Source: Elysia chlorotica (taxonomy: Eukaryota; Mollusca; Gastropoda; Plakobranchidae). From it: 64,000 nt of DNA. Each line of letters opens with the position of its first letter. Position 1 is the stretch's first letter. Location: assembly GCA_003991915.1 (NCBI GenBank), contig RQTK01000084.1, forward strand, positions 1-64,000, read 5' to 3'. The notes below the pieces were generated by a model. It saw nothing but the letters and a program-made list of their open reading frames with translations. It made no database searches and was not told the origin of the DNA. A program made the position numbers and the translations under genes. This document shows, piece by piece, positions 1 through 15,200 of the stretch.

Positions 1-3000
1 ATCCATTTTAGTGTATGTTGCTTTGCCAGCAAGCATCTTTGTCTTTTCCACTATTGTATTCAGAAAAGATGGATGCCAGCACGCACTGGGAAATTTTTAG
101 ATTTTTAAAATTCTTGTGGCAACTTATTCAATTTCCCTCATCAAATCATATTTCATTAGTTCTTGAGTGCTAGGTTTGATCCTACTCTACAAAGAAAACT
201 GTTTTTTTTTTTTAAAGGCTTCAACCAAAGGACTTTCTATTCTCATTTTACATGATATTTTTCTAGCAAACGCTTATAAAAATTGCTAGCCCCCTACATC
301 AACAAAGTTTACTTGATCTTAGTGTTCCACAGATGTAAAATAATCTGGTTTCCAACGCATAAGACTTTTTTCCCCTTTTTTTGTGGACATTTTAAGGGCT
401 TGTGTTTTAAGCTCTGCAACTGAGAAGGGTTGGAAGTTTGTATAGTAGATCTGCAAATCTTTATTTTGTCTTGTGGCTTTTTATGTGTTCTTATTTGTTT
501 TAGTATTTTATGTGCACAGATCAAGAATTAAAAAAGAATCTAGTTTGATTATTAATTTTTAGTTATGAAATCTATAGCGGAGAGTAACAAAGATAAAGGA
601 GACAAACGGCTCTTTGTTAATCTGTATGTCCATCCGGGCTTGTAGCATCCTTGTGCAAGTGGTTAAACTGTCTGGGCTATGTATGATGTTTGCTCTTTTT
701 TATTTTTATTTTACTGTGCCTTATTGCCATTGGAGAAACAGAGACATACTTTCATATGATTTGAGTGGGCGCGACTGACACACCTAGCCCATATTAATTT
801 TTTGGAACTGCAACTACAATTTACTTTGTGTATCAGTGAGGGGTACATGCACTTAGTAACAAGAATAATTTCACGTATGTGATTTTGCTTAGTATGTCAA
901 TCTTATCATGTCTGCCATCTTTGTAAACACAGCTTCCCTTTTTTCGATTTTTTTTTTCGTATACCAAAGGCAAGCAGTAAAAGTTTATGAGATGCAAAGT
1001 CACTTTGACATTATTTTGAGTACATTTTGTTGTTGTATGTGGCATCGCTTTATTTTATTTTAAAATATTTTCCCCCTGCTTCATTTCTATGCACTTTGAC
1101 CCACAGATCAATTAGTTAAGATCATACATAGATCTTTGCTTTTATTTTCCTATTTGTTAACATCAATTTTATTTTAGTTTCATTGAAAATGCCCAGTAAA
1201 ATGTGATAAATATTTGGTTTGGGTGCCTTGTTCATGCAATTTGTAGTTTTTTTTTAAATGTTAGATTGTATTTTTAGCCAATCATTTGAAAATTCTTATT
1301 CGTACTTGTAAGAAAAACATCTATGGTTATTACGTTCAGGGGTGAGATAGTCAAAGTTTCATTAAATGTAGAAACCATAGCCATATACCAATATAGTATA
1401 TTTCATCAAACCATAAAGTATCTTAGTGGCTGCATGCGATGGGTATAAAGCAGGAAAAGAAAGAGGACAGCCTTATGCAAAATAATAGAGCAGGATAGTG
1501 GTTTTTAGAGCTGAATAGAGGCCTGTTCCTGTTGCCCACCAACTAATCACCACTGCTGGTGTACACAAGATCCCGTCAACTCTTTTACCATTGAGCGACC
1601 AAGTCCCATGCATGTTGCACTGGAAGCCTGTCGCCGTGTAGGATCTTTTTTACTGTCCTAGGAGACATGATACAAAGATTATTTTGTTTTTAGCAGCAGT
1701 AAGGTTTGTAATAAATAATTTTTCCTTTTGAAAAGTTCCCTGATATGGTGAACAAATTTTAGAATTTGAAAATGTTCTTGCTAAGAGGGCTCAACTCTTG
1801 TTCTTTAACATCTCTTAAGATCCCAAAAAGGATCCTGCACGGTGACAGGAATGGCTGGCATGTCCAGGCTTTTTTCCTTTACATGTATGAATATTCAGAT
1901 TGGTTTCAGATAAATTGTAATGAAAAAGTTTAAAAATTACTTCATCAACTGTTATTGATGCCCTGTTTTACTATCACAGTCGATATACTATGTTGAAAAA
2001 AAAAGAAACCATCTGTGTTTTAACTGGCCTTACATTCTAACGTTGATGATGAGTGCAGTCTCTTGAGCCACTTGAAGCACTCCATTGACTGTATCTGCTC
2101 AGATTCTAGGACCTGGTCTTCAGCCTGTGTCAGGTTGGCTTAGTTCTACCAAGAGCTGCAGGTCATAAGGTCACAAACACAGAACTGCAAGCATTCCGAG
2201 ATACTTGAGATATTACTATAATAACTACTTAATACAAAAATCTTTCAGAGCCAGTACAGTATACATTGTCTACTTAACTCATAACTGACGTCTACCACCT
2301 AATCTACTTAAGTCAGGCCTTTTATAATCTTGGCTCATAATATACTTAAATAAAACATACATTTTGTATGTTTTTTGTTTTCTCTAAATTTTTTTATTTT
2401 TTTATTGCTGCCTCCCTCCTTGTCACCCAATTTTGTGGCATAAATTGTTCTATCGTTTTGTAATTACAAAAATATGCCGGCATCAGTTACCTAATTTCAC
2501 TTGAGAAACAAGCTACTTAAAAGGCAATTATTTGTACCAGTTCACTTTGAAGAAATTTATTTTTTTGATACTAAAATGTTGTCCGAAAGGCATTCACAGC
2601 TTAGCTCTGCTTTATTGCTTTGATCATAACTCTATCCAATAAGGTAGTTGGTTGCTATAACCCTGTGTTCATTGTTACAAAATTGAAATTTCTGCAGTAA
2701 ACCAATCACGCTAAACCTATATGTTTTAGATTATACTACGCACGTGTCATGCATCACATGTAGGGACAGTAATGACACAGCTGTCATTGTAATGCAAAAT
2801 ATTCTTTGTAGCTTAACTTTTTAAAATGATTTATCTTTAATACTGATGGTAATAGGCTTGTATGGATGGGCCATATTTTATCTTTAAAAGGCTTGTATGG
2901 CTGGGTCTTATGATATGCATTGTATTCATGCATCAATGACACATATGACTAGGTTCTTAATCTTTTCATATTTGTCATTCATGTGTGTTGGTATGTTAAA

Positions 3001-5440
3001 ATTATAATGATGTATGATGTACACAGCTGTCTGTTTATGACACATTTTCCTGTCTAATTTTGTAATGATTGATACTTTTCCACCCTCACAGTAAATTGTC
3101 TACAGACCTGTTCTGTTGTAATTGTATATTTTTATATAATATTATAAAGCTGCAGCATAGGGCCTTGTTAGAAAAGAATGGTCCATTGTTACCCATACTG
3201 TCAGAGCCTATAGAAAGTGTGGTAAATCAGTAATAATTTATATTATATTCTCACCTCATCTTTCTTAATGCTAATGTCTTTTGTGTCGTTGGCACTGACA
3301 AAAGCTCCCTCTAATTCTCTTATATAAAAAATTGACACTGTGATGTTTTTTTTTCTTCTTTATGTTCTATACCATTGCATGAGATGTTTGAAGGAAAATT
3401 CCTTTTTCTTGATGAAACAATTTGTAGATTTCTATTTCTTTATATGTTGCGCAAGTTGTAATTAATTTTACTTTTAACGTAATCAAATTTTGAATCATTT
3501 TCAGAAAAAAAAATCTAATGAAATTGCACTTGTTTGTTTTGTTCAACATGTCTGAAAATGCTAAAACTGGTCAAGGGTAATTAAAGTTAAAGGTCTATCC
3601 TCTTGCTATTAAATATTCTAGATTCATAATTGTGTAATTGTTTACCAATGATTTTGTGCATTTTATTTTAGCTTCATTTAAAAGGGTTTTCCTAATTAAA
3701 GTTGCTTCTCTTATTTTATAATTTTTTTTTTGCTTTCTACCTTGTATTTAGAAAATGTGTTCATCTTTCAGAACTAAAAGACACCTAACAATTATATAAA
3801 ATTATTGTTATTTTATAATAAGGAAGGTTCTGAAAAAAAAAGTTAAGTGTATGCAGGGCAGTTATGTAATTGTACTGTGACTTTTGACGGACGTTGCGCT
3901 TTTCATTTCCATAAAACAAGGCATGCTTCTCTTGCTATCCCCATAAATTACCACTAAAAGGCGAAATTCAAAGACATTTTTATACATGCATACACTTTTA
4001 AACTTTGCCCATGTTCCCATTTGTAAAACATTTTCCCTTCCCACACCCATTAAATTAAAGAAAGAAAGTTATTGTAGTTGTACACATTATTATTAGGTTG
4101 GTGTAAAATAAATGAATCTTGATCAAAGAATACTGTATGGGCAGACATTAAAAATCAGAGACTAAATAAATAAAAACCATGCAGACTTGTTTACATGAAC
4201 GATTTTGTATACTAAATTACATGTAGATGGAAAATGAGTGTTTGATCTATGGATGTTAATTACATGTTCATAAAATTGAAAAACTACTTCAGCACTGTTA
4301 AAGCAACTATCGGAAAGTATAAAATTATGAATTGGGCATATTATGATCTTAAAATAAGATACAGTCGACACAAAACTGTATCCTCCAACTTGATTTTTCA
4401 AAAAATTGAGAGTATTTTTTTGTTTCAGATCTAAATAAACGAAAGTATAAAGCTACCACGATTGTTTTAACAACACAATCCCAGTTTGCCCAAATGCTTA
4501 TTTTGCTCGAATGCTGTTATTTTTCTCCTTCCCTAAATGCACACATGTAACAATATATTATAATTTCTATTTTCAATGTCTATGTGAATATATGTATCAA
4601 CGCCATGTGCATCCTCCCCCCCCCCCCCCCCAAACCCTTGAGAGAGTCATTATTATCTCATATATGGGTGTGGATGTTACTATAATTCTGTGTGAATACT
4701 CTGTGTACTATGGTTCACACAACTCTTGTGATCTTTGTGTTTATGGCCCACAAAGGCTTGCTATTTCCATTCATTTCACTCACTTTTGAAACACTTTCCT
4801 ACTTCTTATGAGCTTGATCATATGTTGTTCATTTTTTTAAACAAAAGCATTTGTATAAATGTCAAGCTTACAAATAAAAAAGCATTGCCTTTTTCAGTAA
4901 TTTTTGTTGTTGTTTCTTTGTGTGATAGAGAGAGAGGCAAAAGTTAATTTGCAATTTACATAAGAATGCACCAGTTGAAATAGGACACGTGAATAAAAAA
5001 GTGAATTTTAATTTCCTTACATCATGTGATCACTGGGCAAAGGCCGGAAATAAAATTGCCTTTTCACATATGCGCAGATGTGAGCAGTGAAGACAGCTTG
5101 CAACTGACAAAGATGCTTTAAAAAATGTGCATTGTATGTGCTGCAAAGCTTTTGTCCTATGTGGCAAAAGCGATATGTAAATGAAATCTTTTGTTTTTTC
5201 AGCTTTGTGTGAATGCAAAAAGGCATTTTTTGTGTGTTTCCAGCCATAGATTAGTACAATCAGTGCTAGTACTGCTATACCTCATGAGCTTGGTATATAT
5301 ATATATATATATATTCATAATTTTTCATACCCAAGTCATAATATTTGTATATTATATTTAATTTGATTCATATGTAAGTAAATGTCTTCTTTAAAAAAAA
5401 ACACAAAAAAACCATCAACAAAACTAAGCAAAATCAGAAA
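1..5440. other. AT-rich non-coding stretch
   Basis: I see no exon-like coding segment on either strand: the ORFs are short, low in complexity and unlike any family I know. Several AATAAA-like signals lie on the plus strand (near 4108, 4165 and 4864). The stretch could therefore include a long 3' UTR of a plus-strand gene to the left, but nothing here proves it. It contains a C-run at 4616-4631, an AT dinucleotide run near 5295-5314 and SINE-like debris at 1500-1870. Confidence 0.5.
1500..1645 (-). mobile_element. Possible tRNA-derived SINE fragment
   Basis: Read on the minus strand, the segment has an A-box-like GGTCGCTCAATGGTAAAAG followed by a degraded B-box-like stretch. A short piece of it (GATCCTRCACGGYGACAGG, 1629-1648) recurs in opposite orientation at 1829-1848, as is common for dispersed SINE debris. 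It is degraded and the call is weak. Confidence 0.3.
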
Positions 5441-8400
5441 AGAATGATTTATTTTAGTTTAAAATAATTTATTATTGCTCCTACATATTAAGAATGTAGT
5501 TTGTAGAACTATATACATATGATCTGATGGCATTTAAAATAGTAAATAAAATTTAAAGGGAAATGTTAAAAATGAACTCATACAAATCAACAACAGAAAG
5601 AATAATTATTTAACTTGGTTTGAATAAATCCATTTTCCAATCTACGTGGAAGGGTACAACAAAAGGCAAAGCTTCTCAGCCGTTTTACTCTGTAAGGATC
5701 AAATAAAGAAAGTTAACAGGACTAGACAACAATAAAGTATATAATTCTAATTAATGTTAACAATCTTTCATCAGAATCCAAAGTTATACTTTTTGGGATA
5801 TATCGTGGAACAAGTTGTTATGTATACAAGTAAAATCTAATATTATTTAATTTGTCATTAATTTCAAAACCAATATAAAAAAAATCAGTCAAGGCAATAC
5901 ATGTAATTGCTTGAAAACTGTTATGACAAATAAAAATATTTTGCATTTCATTTACAAAACCACACACTCTTATTAATTTAATCCCTTCTCTTAACATTGC
6001 GCTTACATTGTAGGGTTGTAGGGCTCATACAATATGTTATAGACATGATATTAAAAAAATATTACATGCAACAGTTTTCACTGATTGTATATATCATAAC
6101 CAATATGCTACTGTACTGGGGTAGGCACACTGTAAATGTGATACAACGTTCTTGAGTAGCACTTATCACTGATTCTATCTTTACTATCGGAGCACCATCA
6201 GTCATGCCTCATTAAAGATATTTAGTTTTGTTGGGAAAAAGTTACAAAAAGATTTTTATTTCAGCAGTATGTTATCTGGTTCAGTAATTAGTATATAAAC
6301 TTTGTAAGATCATTCTTCTTTATAAAAAATATTTATTGACAAACACATTAGTTGTTTGTTTAATGAGATGATCATTTGCCATTGTTTATAAACATGAATT
6401 CTTGAAAGATTTATAAATAAAGCCCTATTAAAATTATTCATAGCTATAAATTCATTATATAGTTTGGATAGACAATCAACCTAACTTGTTATGAAATAAT
6501 CTACAAACCAAATATGATATATTTTTAGAAAAGTTTTGATTAAGTAATGGTTATATTAAATAATGTAATGGAAAAATTAAAATACATTTATATTCAATTT
6601 TCATAATTTTTACCACCAGAATGGTTAAAAAAATCTCTTCCAACACCAGGATAAGTTAAAATGATACATAAATGGAAATAAAAAGAGTTATGAGTATCTT
6701 TCAAGGCAAAATAATCAATGAAAATTATCTTTAAATTTTGCCACATTGAGCAAAAATAGATAAGATTCAACCCAAAAAACTTGGTCTTATGGATGACGAG
6801 GATTATTGTGGAATTCATATATTGGTTATTATCATTTAGTTGCTGGTTCCTATGTATAAGGAATTGCAGACTTGTTAAAAATTAATCTTTTAAAAAATAG
6901 GATTAGGACTGGAAAAATTTAAATGACACCTCCTTACATTTTTTTGTATTTTTCAAAGATATAGCCTAGTTGCTGACAAACCTTAAAAGACAACGACAAA
7001 ACAAAACAAAAAACAACAAGAACAAAATAAAAACACAATGGGAATTACATTTTCAGATATCTTCACCAATTTCTGTATATTTCAGGTGGATGAAGGTAGG
7101 CCTATGGTTTGATTCTTACAGTGAAGTTTCACTTGATTAGTCCTCCTGCTCCTTTTCAGAATTAGCACTGAGACCAGGTCTTGATACAAGATTGAAACTT
7201 TTCCATCAATATCATACTATTTGAAAGAAAAAGTAATTTTACAAATACAATCTTTATTTTTGGTAAAAAGGGACTTTTGATTAAGGAAAACACTTGACTC
7301 AGACACCTGCACAAAAAAAGTCATGGGGCATAACATTCCATTCCATCATAAATTTGTAACAACTGCACACTTGCAAAGTAATCATAACATACATTATAAG
7401 CACCAAACTGAGATTCAAGACCAAGATACTTTGCGTAGCTGCTGATATAATCTCTTATAACTTTTTCATTCTTTTTTTTTAGCTCTATAAAGAGTAACAA
7501 ATTAGTTAAAAAATAAAATATGCCATAACAGTTGGGACAATTTTACAGTCTGATTGATGATAGCTATGTTAATGAAATTGCACATAGCTGTTGTGGAATA
7601 ATTTGAGCCCAGATATAGCTTAAGTTCATACCAGATCATAGTTATTCTATGGTGGTGATAACCAGTTTGTATAGTAAAAACGCCCATCTAAACATGTAAC
7701 AGTGTACAGCACACAGGAGCCAAAAATTAGTTAAAAATAAGACTCACAGAAGTGTTGTGAGAAACTTTTTTCAAGATAAATTATGATAATATCTCAATGG
7801 CTTATAAATACTTAATAAAATTGAGTTTTATATTTTGGAAAGTAAGGAGAGAAGAGCAATGATAGAGAAGGATTGAAGTTGTTGGTTTTACATTTCTTTT
7901 TGTCTTTTGAAATTTTGTATCATGGCTTTTCTGTCTTCTGGACTGAATATTTTCGAGTCAAAATTGTAAACTTTATATAAGAAAACCTCTGCCCATACTA
8001 GTGAACTTGTTGCCATCCATAAAAATAGTCATTGGCAAGCTAAAAGCAGATGAAGTTCTAAAATCTCACCTTTCTCCTGTTCACAACACACAGTTATTGG
8101 TTTATTTAATTGATATAACTTATAAGCAGAAAGAACAATTGTAAAATTTTAACATAACTAGAAAACATTCCAATAAGAATCTAGGACCTAGATAAAAAGT
8201 GAGATAAGTCAACAACAAAAAAAAAAATGAAATGAATATCTACAACAGCTGTGTATTTTTCATGTTAATGCAATCATGCAAATCAAACTGTATTATGTAA
8301 CAAACAAAATAAAAACCAAAACAGAGTAAATACAGATAATAGGAGTATTCCAGAATTAGGTCTATGAGAAAAGTCAAAGATCATTTCAAAATCTCTATGT

Positions 8401-9123
8401 GTATTATTGACAAAAATACCACAGACCAGGATCACAATTTAATGAATATGAGATGGAAGACCTGACATTTGAATTAAGAATGTAGGCGTAATTGAAAGAA
8501 CAGATAATAAAAAACATTGGTAAGACAATCATTTTTTTTCTCTATTATTGCTGATATTTAAAAAGCTAGTTGCATAATCATTCTGATGAAAAAGTTATAA
8601 AAATGTCTAGGCTTTATTTCAAAAGCCACATTTTCTTCATTGATGGCTAGAATGGTGTACACCATCTTTTAACAATGGTCAAAATTATTAAATGGATTAT
8701 CTCAAAAAGAGATAATATCATTGCTGCAAAGTTTAAATATTGTGTAGTCGTAAATGAAAGATTGTGAAAAAAAAAATTCACATGAAAGACAAGTGACATG
8801 TGTCATTTTTGCAAATTCATAGTCTCAAACTCAAGAAGCTGATTAGAAAGAGGAATACAAGAATTTATTCTTACTATACACCATTTTGCATTTATCTTGG
8901 TAACAGAAAGTAGAAAAAAATTTACGAACATCAGTGATATGGTAATTGGTATTTCAAGTCATGTAAGTTTCATTAGTAGACTGAAACAATCTGCTATTGT
9001 ACAAGACTAACAGAATATATAGTTCAATAAACTGCTGCATTATTAGCTTACGACATAAACTTATTTAGCAGTTGATATTGACTCTGGTCTTTTTTCTAAA
9101 TATTTAAATCCTTCCAGCATTTC
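5441..9123 (-). other. AT-rich non-coding stretch; probable 3' UTR or downstream flank of the DPY19L3-like gene
   Basis: No coding exon is visible. The stop codon of the DPY19L3-like gene is at 9124-9126, so minus-strand 3' UTR must begin here. Many minus-strand AATAAA-type signals (TTTATT on the given strand, for example near 5450) are present, and I cannot choose the real poly(A) site from sequence alone. Confidence 0.45.
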
Positions 9124-9273
9124 CTAAAGGACCTTGTAAACTCGAAATGTTTTATTCACCAAGACTGATCGAAAATACTTGGCATAAGTAGATTTCTGGT
9201 GTCGAACCGCCTCACAGAATCTTGGTAAAGTTGGCTTCACCAGACCGGTTATATTCACAGGCTCATCTGGGGT
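9124..9273 (-). CDS. DPY19L3: DPY19L3-like terminal coding exon 17
   Basis: It encodes TPDEPVNITGLVKPTLPRFC through NKTFRVYKVL and the TAG stop at 9124-9126. The PRFCE---- and Y--YF--V--NKTF-VYK motifs match the family C-terminus. The acceptor is CAATCCTCAG. Confidence 0.92.
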   Translation of the reverse strand, partial: TPDEPVNITGLVKPTLPRFCEAVRHQKSTYAKYFRSVLVNKTFRVYKVL

Positions 9274-12200
9274 CTGAGGATTGTACAAAACATAAAAATG
9301 GTTTACAATAGTTAAAATAAGTGCATTTGCTCATACAAACATATTCCATTATTGAGTGATCAAAGGGGCTCATAATATCTGCAGATCATATTTGGCTCAA
9401 AAACGCAAAGTTAGTGTCTCCTAGGTGTAACTAATATGACAGGACCCCAGAGCGTGATACCTCAGACTTGGCCAGGCGCATTATACTGACACCAACTCAA
9501 CCAGTAAGTTGACAAGGCAGTGTCTAGAGCAGGAATTGAACTAACCTTTCAACTAGGAGAGCACACTTTACTCGTAGACCCCCCTCCCCATATCCCCCTA
9601 TGCAATACTACAGGATTTTCATCATTCCAATGTGTATTTTTTTTACCTTGTGTTTGTGGATTGCCAATTATACTAAAACAGCAGCACTAATGACAAAACA
9701 GGAATATAGGGAGCAAGGGGTGAGCGGCTTAAGTTATGACTTAGTAATCTTTGAAATTAGTTTTACACTCCCTACTTTTTTAGGAAGAACACATGTGGAG
9801 ACAAGGGGCCAGCTGAGAATCAAACCATAAACATCTCACTCTCAGATCAGAGCACTAACCACAGTTACAAAGCTCCCCTGATCTAGATGTGGCCTAATCA
9901 ATTTGTAGCATGACTATCCAATAATAATCAGGGTTGTTTTTCCTCTAAAGTTATTTTTATAACATACCTTTATACCAATACTAATGGACTAAAATTTGTC
10001 TTTCCTTCTCAACTTCAACTTCCGGAGATGGAAAAAAACTCCAGAGTCACATCTCTTTAAATTCATATCTTCTAAATAAATATAGTAAAACAAAGACAAC
10101 AGAAATATTTGTCAGAACTTTTGGTTCTGAGACTTTACACACTTGAAAAAGTATTCTATTTGAGTTTTTGCAGATCGAGAAATAAATACATAAGACAGGT
10201 GTTTTTCTTCTCCTCCCCACACACACATTTTCCTCTCTCCAGACCTCTATTTATTTATCCCCTCCACTATATATCACTCTCCCAACCCCCCGCCCCCCTC
10301 TCTCAAAACTCACCACTCCATTGCTGATATCCACAAGATCTGGCGTGCGACATCCGCCTCTAGATGGAGCCCGACAAATGCTGTCCTCTAGGATGATATA
10401 ATGACTATCGTATTGTTTCAGAATGGAATATACATCTTCAGGAGATCTCCGCCCATAGATCTGATAAAGCTGCAATGGAAAACAGAAAATAAAAACAACA
10501 AAACTAAAAGGCATTTATACACTATATGTTCATATATGCAAGTGTATATTTTACTGTGTGATACTATTAACAAAATGTTGATTTAACCATAAAGCAGTCT
10601 ATAAATTTAAATTTAAGGCTCTATCTAATAAACAAAATGGCACTTTTAAGTTTGTTGAACAAATCTTCAAGTCTCTCTCCTTGTCCAGTTTGGTTTGTTC
10701 TGATCTTGTCCGATTTCTTATACATGTTTTAATTTTTATGAACCACCCCTCCACTTGTAAAGTCTTAGACCCAAAATGAATGGCCACTGACTTAATTGTA
10801 AAGTCTTGGACCCGAAATGAATGGCCACTGACTTACCTGTAAAGTCTGAGAGCTGAAATGAATGGCCACTGACTTAATTGTAAAGTCTTGGAGCTGAAAT
10901 GAATGGCCACTGACTTACCTGTGAAGTCTTGGACCTGAAATGAATGGCCACTGACTTACCTGTGAAGTCTTGGACCTGAAATGAATGGCCACTGACTTAC
11001 CTGTAAAGTCTTGGACCTGAAATGAATGGCCAATGACTTATCTATGAAGGTCTTGGGCTTGAAATGAATGGCCACTGACTTACCTGTAAAGTCTTGGAGC
11101 TGAAATGAATGGCCACTGACTTACCTATAAAGTCTTGGACCTGAAATGAATGGTCAATGCCTTATCTATGAAGGTCTTGGGCTTGAAATGAATGGCTTCT
11201 GACTTTCTTGTAAAGTCTTGGGCTTGAAATGAATGGCTTCTGACTTTCTTGTAAAGTCTTGGACCCGAAGTGAATGGCCACTGACTTATCTGTGAAGGTC
11301 TTGGATCAGGCGTGTAAAGTCTTAGAGCTGAAATGAATGGCCACCGACTTACCTATAAAGTCGTGGACCTGAGGTCAATGACTACAGACTTACTTGCAAA
11401 GCCTTGAATCTAAGGTGAATGATCACTGACTTACCTGTAAAGTCTTTGACCTGAGGTGCTTATCTTCAAAATGTGGATGGTTTGTGATAGGTCGACCTGT
11501 ACACAGTTTAACTCCAGCCAGAAGCTGCATGCTGCCAGTGAAAGCTGCACCTGGTGCTGTATTGGCCCTGGGAATAGAACAATTCAATGAGCTGGTGTTG
11601 TTTAGATTGAGATATAGAAACGCACTATGAGTTGCTGTTGTCAAGATATAGGAATAGAACAGTACAATGAGTTCATGTTGTTAACCGTTCCAGTGCGTTG
11701 GGGTAGCAATCGACCCCTGTTTTGGGGCAATAATACAAATTTATATGTCCAATACCATGAATACTAAAGGGCTGTTAATTTTCAATCACTGGTTCAAATT
11801 ATCTTCAACTTTGGCACTTTCAGAAAATAATGTATCGGTGTTTAATTAAGAAGATATGTCAAATTCATAGACAGTTATGGTCTATGGGTACATCAAAGCT
11901 AACAAAAAAAATACACGGTGGGCTTTGGAATAAAAAACAATAAAAATTATAGACCATTACAATGAGCTGGTGTTAAGATTGAAGTATAGGACAGTAAAAT
12001 GATCTGGTATTGTTAAGATTAAGGTATAGAACAGTAAAATGAGCTGGTATTGTTAAGATTAAGATATAGTTAAGAAAATCTGCTCCTCCATGCAGCTTCT
12101 TTAAAAAAAAAAAAAAAAAAAATTAGTTTAACCCCTCAGACATGTGTGTGAGGTCACTATTAGATCAAACAATGTAAAAACAAATGTTTTGGGTTGAGGA

Positions 12201-15200
12201 GTCATGTACACAAATATGAAATAAAAAGATAATATATAACTGCTTTCAAGCTGTTTTAATGATGTTTCTATATTCTTGAATAACTAGATAACACAATGAG
12301 ACCGTTTCTGCAAGAGGTGAAAATTATCAATATTTACCTTCAGATGCTCTTAAGATTGAGGTATCAAACAGTACAATGAGCTGTTTTTTTTTAGATTGGC
12401 AGTAACATGAAACTTAAAACTTACAGTGAAATTACAAGTCAAATACATCATAACAGTATTATGGATCTTAAAACTTACAGCGATAACAGTGCAAGTTTCA
12501 TACATTGTAGCAGTGGCACATAACCTCTAAAATTTAAAGTGATAGCCCAAAAAATTAAATACATAATTAAAGTAACACGGACCATAAAAAGTATAGTCAT
12601 AACACCACAAGTTAAAAATTAATGCATCCTAGGTATATCCTAACAGTAACATAAAACTTAAAACTCACACAATCCACTCCATCAGTTCCACAGTGTCTGG
12701 ATCCCAGAACTCAGTCTCTTCCTTTAAATCCTCCAGAGTTGGTGGTAACAGCTGGGTAATTTGCACAAGAGAGCAAAGTTTTAAAACTACTTACATAAAA
12801 ATAACACTTTGGTAACTGTATCTTAAATTTGATTGACCAAAAAAAACACAAAACACCACTGCCTTTGATATTATAACCTAATTCTTTTATGTTGAAAGTT
12901 TGAAACACTGTATAGACAGTTGTTATTAACCTTGTAAATATAAAAAACAGTGATAATTGTAAAGATGTAATTGTATCTATTTTAAATGATGGATGCACAA
13001 CTGAGTGCTAGAATAAGCCGTAAATTGGAAAGACGAAAACCATGTCTGATCCCTTGAAATCTTCAACTCTTGGACTCAGTATATGTTTATAAAATTAACT
13101 ACAATTATTCTCAAGACTCTCTATAAAGAAAACTAAAAAGCCTTATTTTCTGCACACAATTTTATTTAATGTAATTCCAATGCCAATATTAACAGTAATA
13201 TTAAGAATTTTTTGACAGTTCATCAAGTCCTTTCTAAAAAAAACATGTTACTTTGGGTAACTAGTCCCAATTTATTTTAAATTAATTTAATTAAAAATTT
13301 AAATGAATTTAAATAATAAATTTAAATCAATATAATTAATTTGAAATTAAATAGTACTACAACAAGCACTAGAGTCTAATTCACCTGCCCGATCAGCACG
13401 CTGAGAAGAATCACAGCACACGACACTCTTATAGCACTAACCTGCAAAGCACAATAACATTGTTGTGCTTTGAAAAACGAATGGGGTAGCTTTAAGAAAA
13501 AATTTAAATTCACTCTGTATTTAGTTATATTATTCTTATAAAGTGGTACCCGGAGTTCCCAATGTGTTAGGTAAAACATGCTGCCATCTATTTAAAAAAA
13601 TCTTAGTGAATCAAAGAAAAATATTTACAAATAAATATTTGAAATGTGTTAATTTTTCCAATTTTAGGATATGATGGTCTACAGTGCATCTAATGTATAT
13701 AAAAAAAAATTATTTACCACAGCTGGCTGCTTTATGTGGGCAAAACTTAGCATCTTAGTCCAGATTTTCGTATCACAAACTCCAACTGCTGCAAACACAC
13801 AAACATATGGCGTCCAGAAATACTTCATTCTCAGTATTAGCATAGCAAAACTTCCAAAAAACACAGCCTGAACTGAAAAAAGAGATGAAAGAGAGACAAT
13901 GTTATATGAAAACTTTACAGTTTTTTTTTCCTACCCCTGAAACCAAAGTATTTGAAAACCTTTTCATTCCATTTTTTTTTAAATTTAATAAAAGCATACA
14001 AAATAAGACATTTTCTTACTATCAGTGTTTAGAATAAACTTTTCTAATTTTTATTCACAAATTGGTTTGAACTTCTGTACACAATCGTTTGAATTTGTTT
14101 TATACTTTGAAAATAAAACGTCATTAATACCCTAAAGCTTAATTTCTGGTGTAAAACTTTTGAAAATATAAAAAAAAAACAAAAAACAGTAAAATTGATT
14201 TTACCTACCTGTATGGAAGGCAAGTTCTGGTCGAGAATCATCAGATTCTGTTGAATTACGGTCAGTTTTTGATTTCTGGTCATGCTGTAACTTCTGTGAT
14301 CTTATGAGACAGGGATGTTAATGAATGGATCATTTAATAAATGAAATGAAAAATTTAGCAGTAATCATTCAAAATAATGCCTCTTAAAATAAAGAAGAGT
14401 AAAAAAAAAAGTGATAACAATAATGCTAAATTGTTTCAGTGCTTTAGTTTAAGCTTCTTAATTCCCTGTGGAACATAGGGCTGCAGCAAATCTCCTCCAT
14501 CAAACTCGGTTCTGGCTAATCCTCTTCAGCTCGGCCCATGTTGTATCAGCAGCTTTTATCTCGGCATATTTCTTTGGCCTTCTGCAGCCTCTGCCTCTGT
14601 TGTTAACTCCTCTATGTGATTATTAAATAAGCCGACTCAGCTTTATTAGTTTTTGCTTCAAGATAATTTCAGTGTAGGTACTGCAACCTCAGTATCAGTT
14701 TACTAATATCTTTTGTTAAAAATGTTGCCTTCAACTGTTCATCACCATGACAGGTATCTTTAAGAAGGTCACCTAAGATTTAATAGTTTAAAAATAAGTA
14801 TTTGTTGGAAATCCATGTGTTGAGCTCTGTTTATCCCTTTTATTTGTAAACCAGTAGCCAAAAATGCATACATAATTTAATATTCTTTCTTCAGGTGGCC
14901 ATTAATGTTGATTCAGATGAGCATATTTTCAAGTTTATTGAAAACAAGTTTGGAATGGGCGACGAAAGGTGATTTCCTTTTGAATGTTTTATAAGTAATA
15001 CATAGCTCATGTGGTTGTTTTTGCAATTTCCTCATTTCTTAAATCCATCTGAACATATAGGTTCACAATGATTTCAACAGCAATTTGAATTGTGTAATCT
15101 ATGAAAATGTTTTAAAGCATTTAGACTTGAAATTTGCATACAATTTTACTTGAACAGGTTTTTATCTTTTACATGTTATTAGAGAAAAAAAACAACTGTC

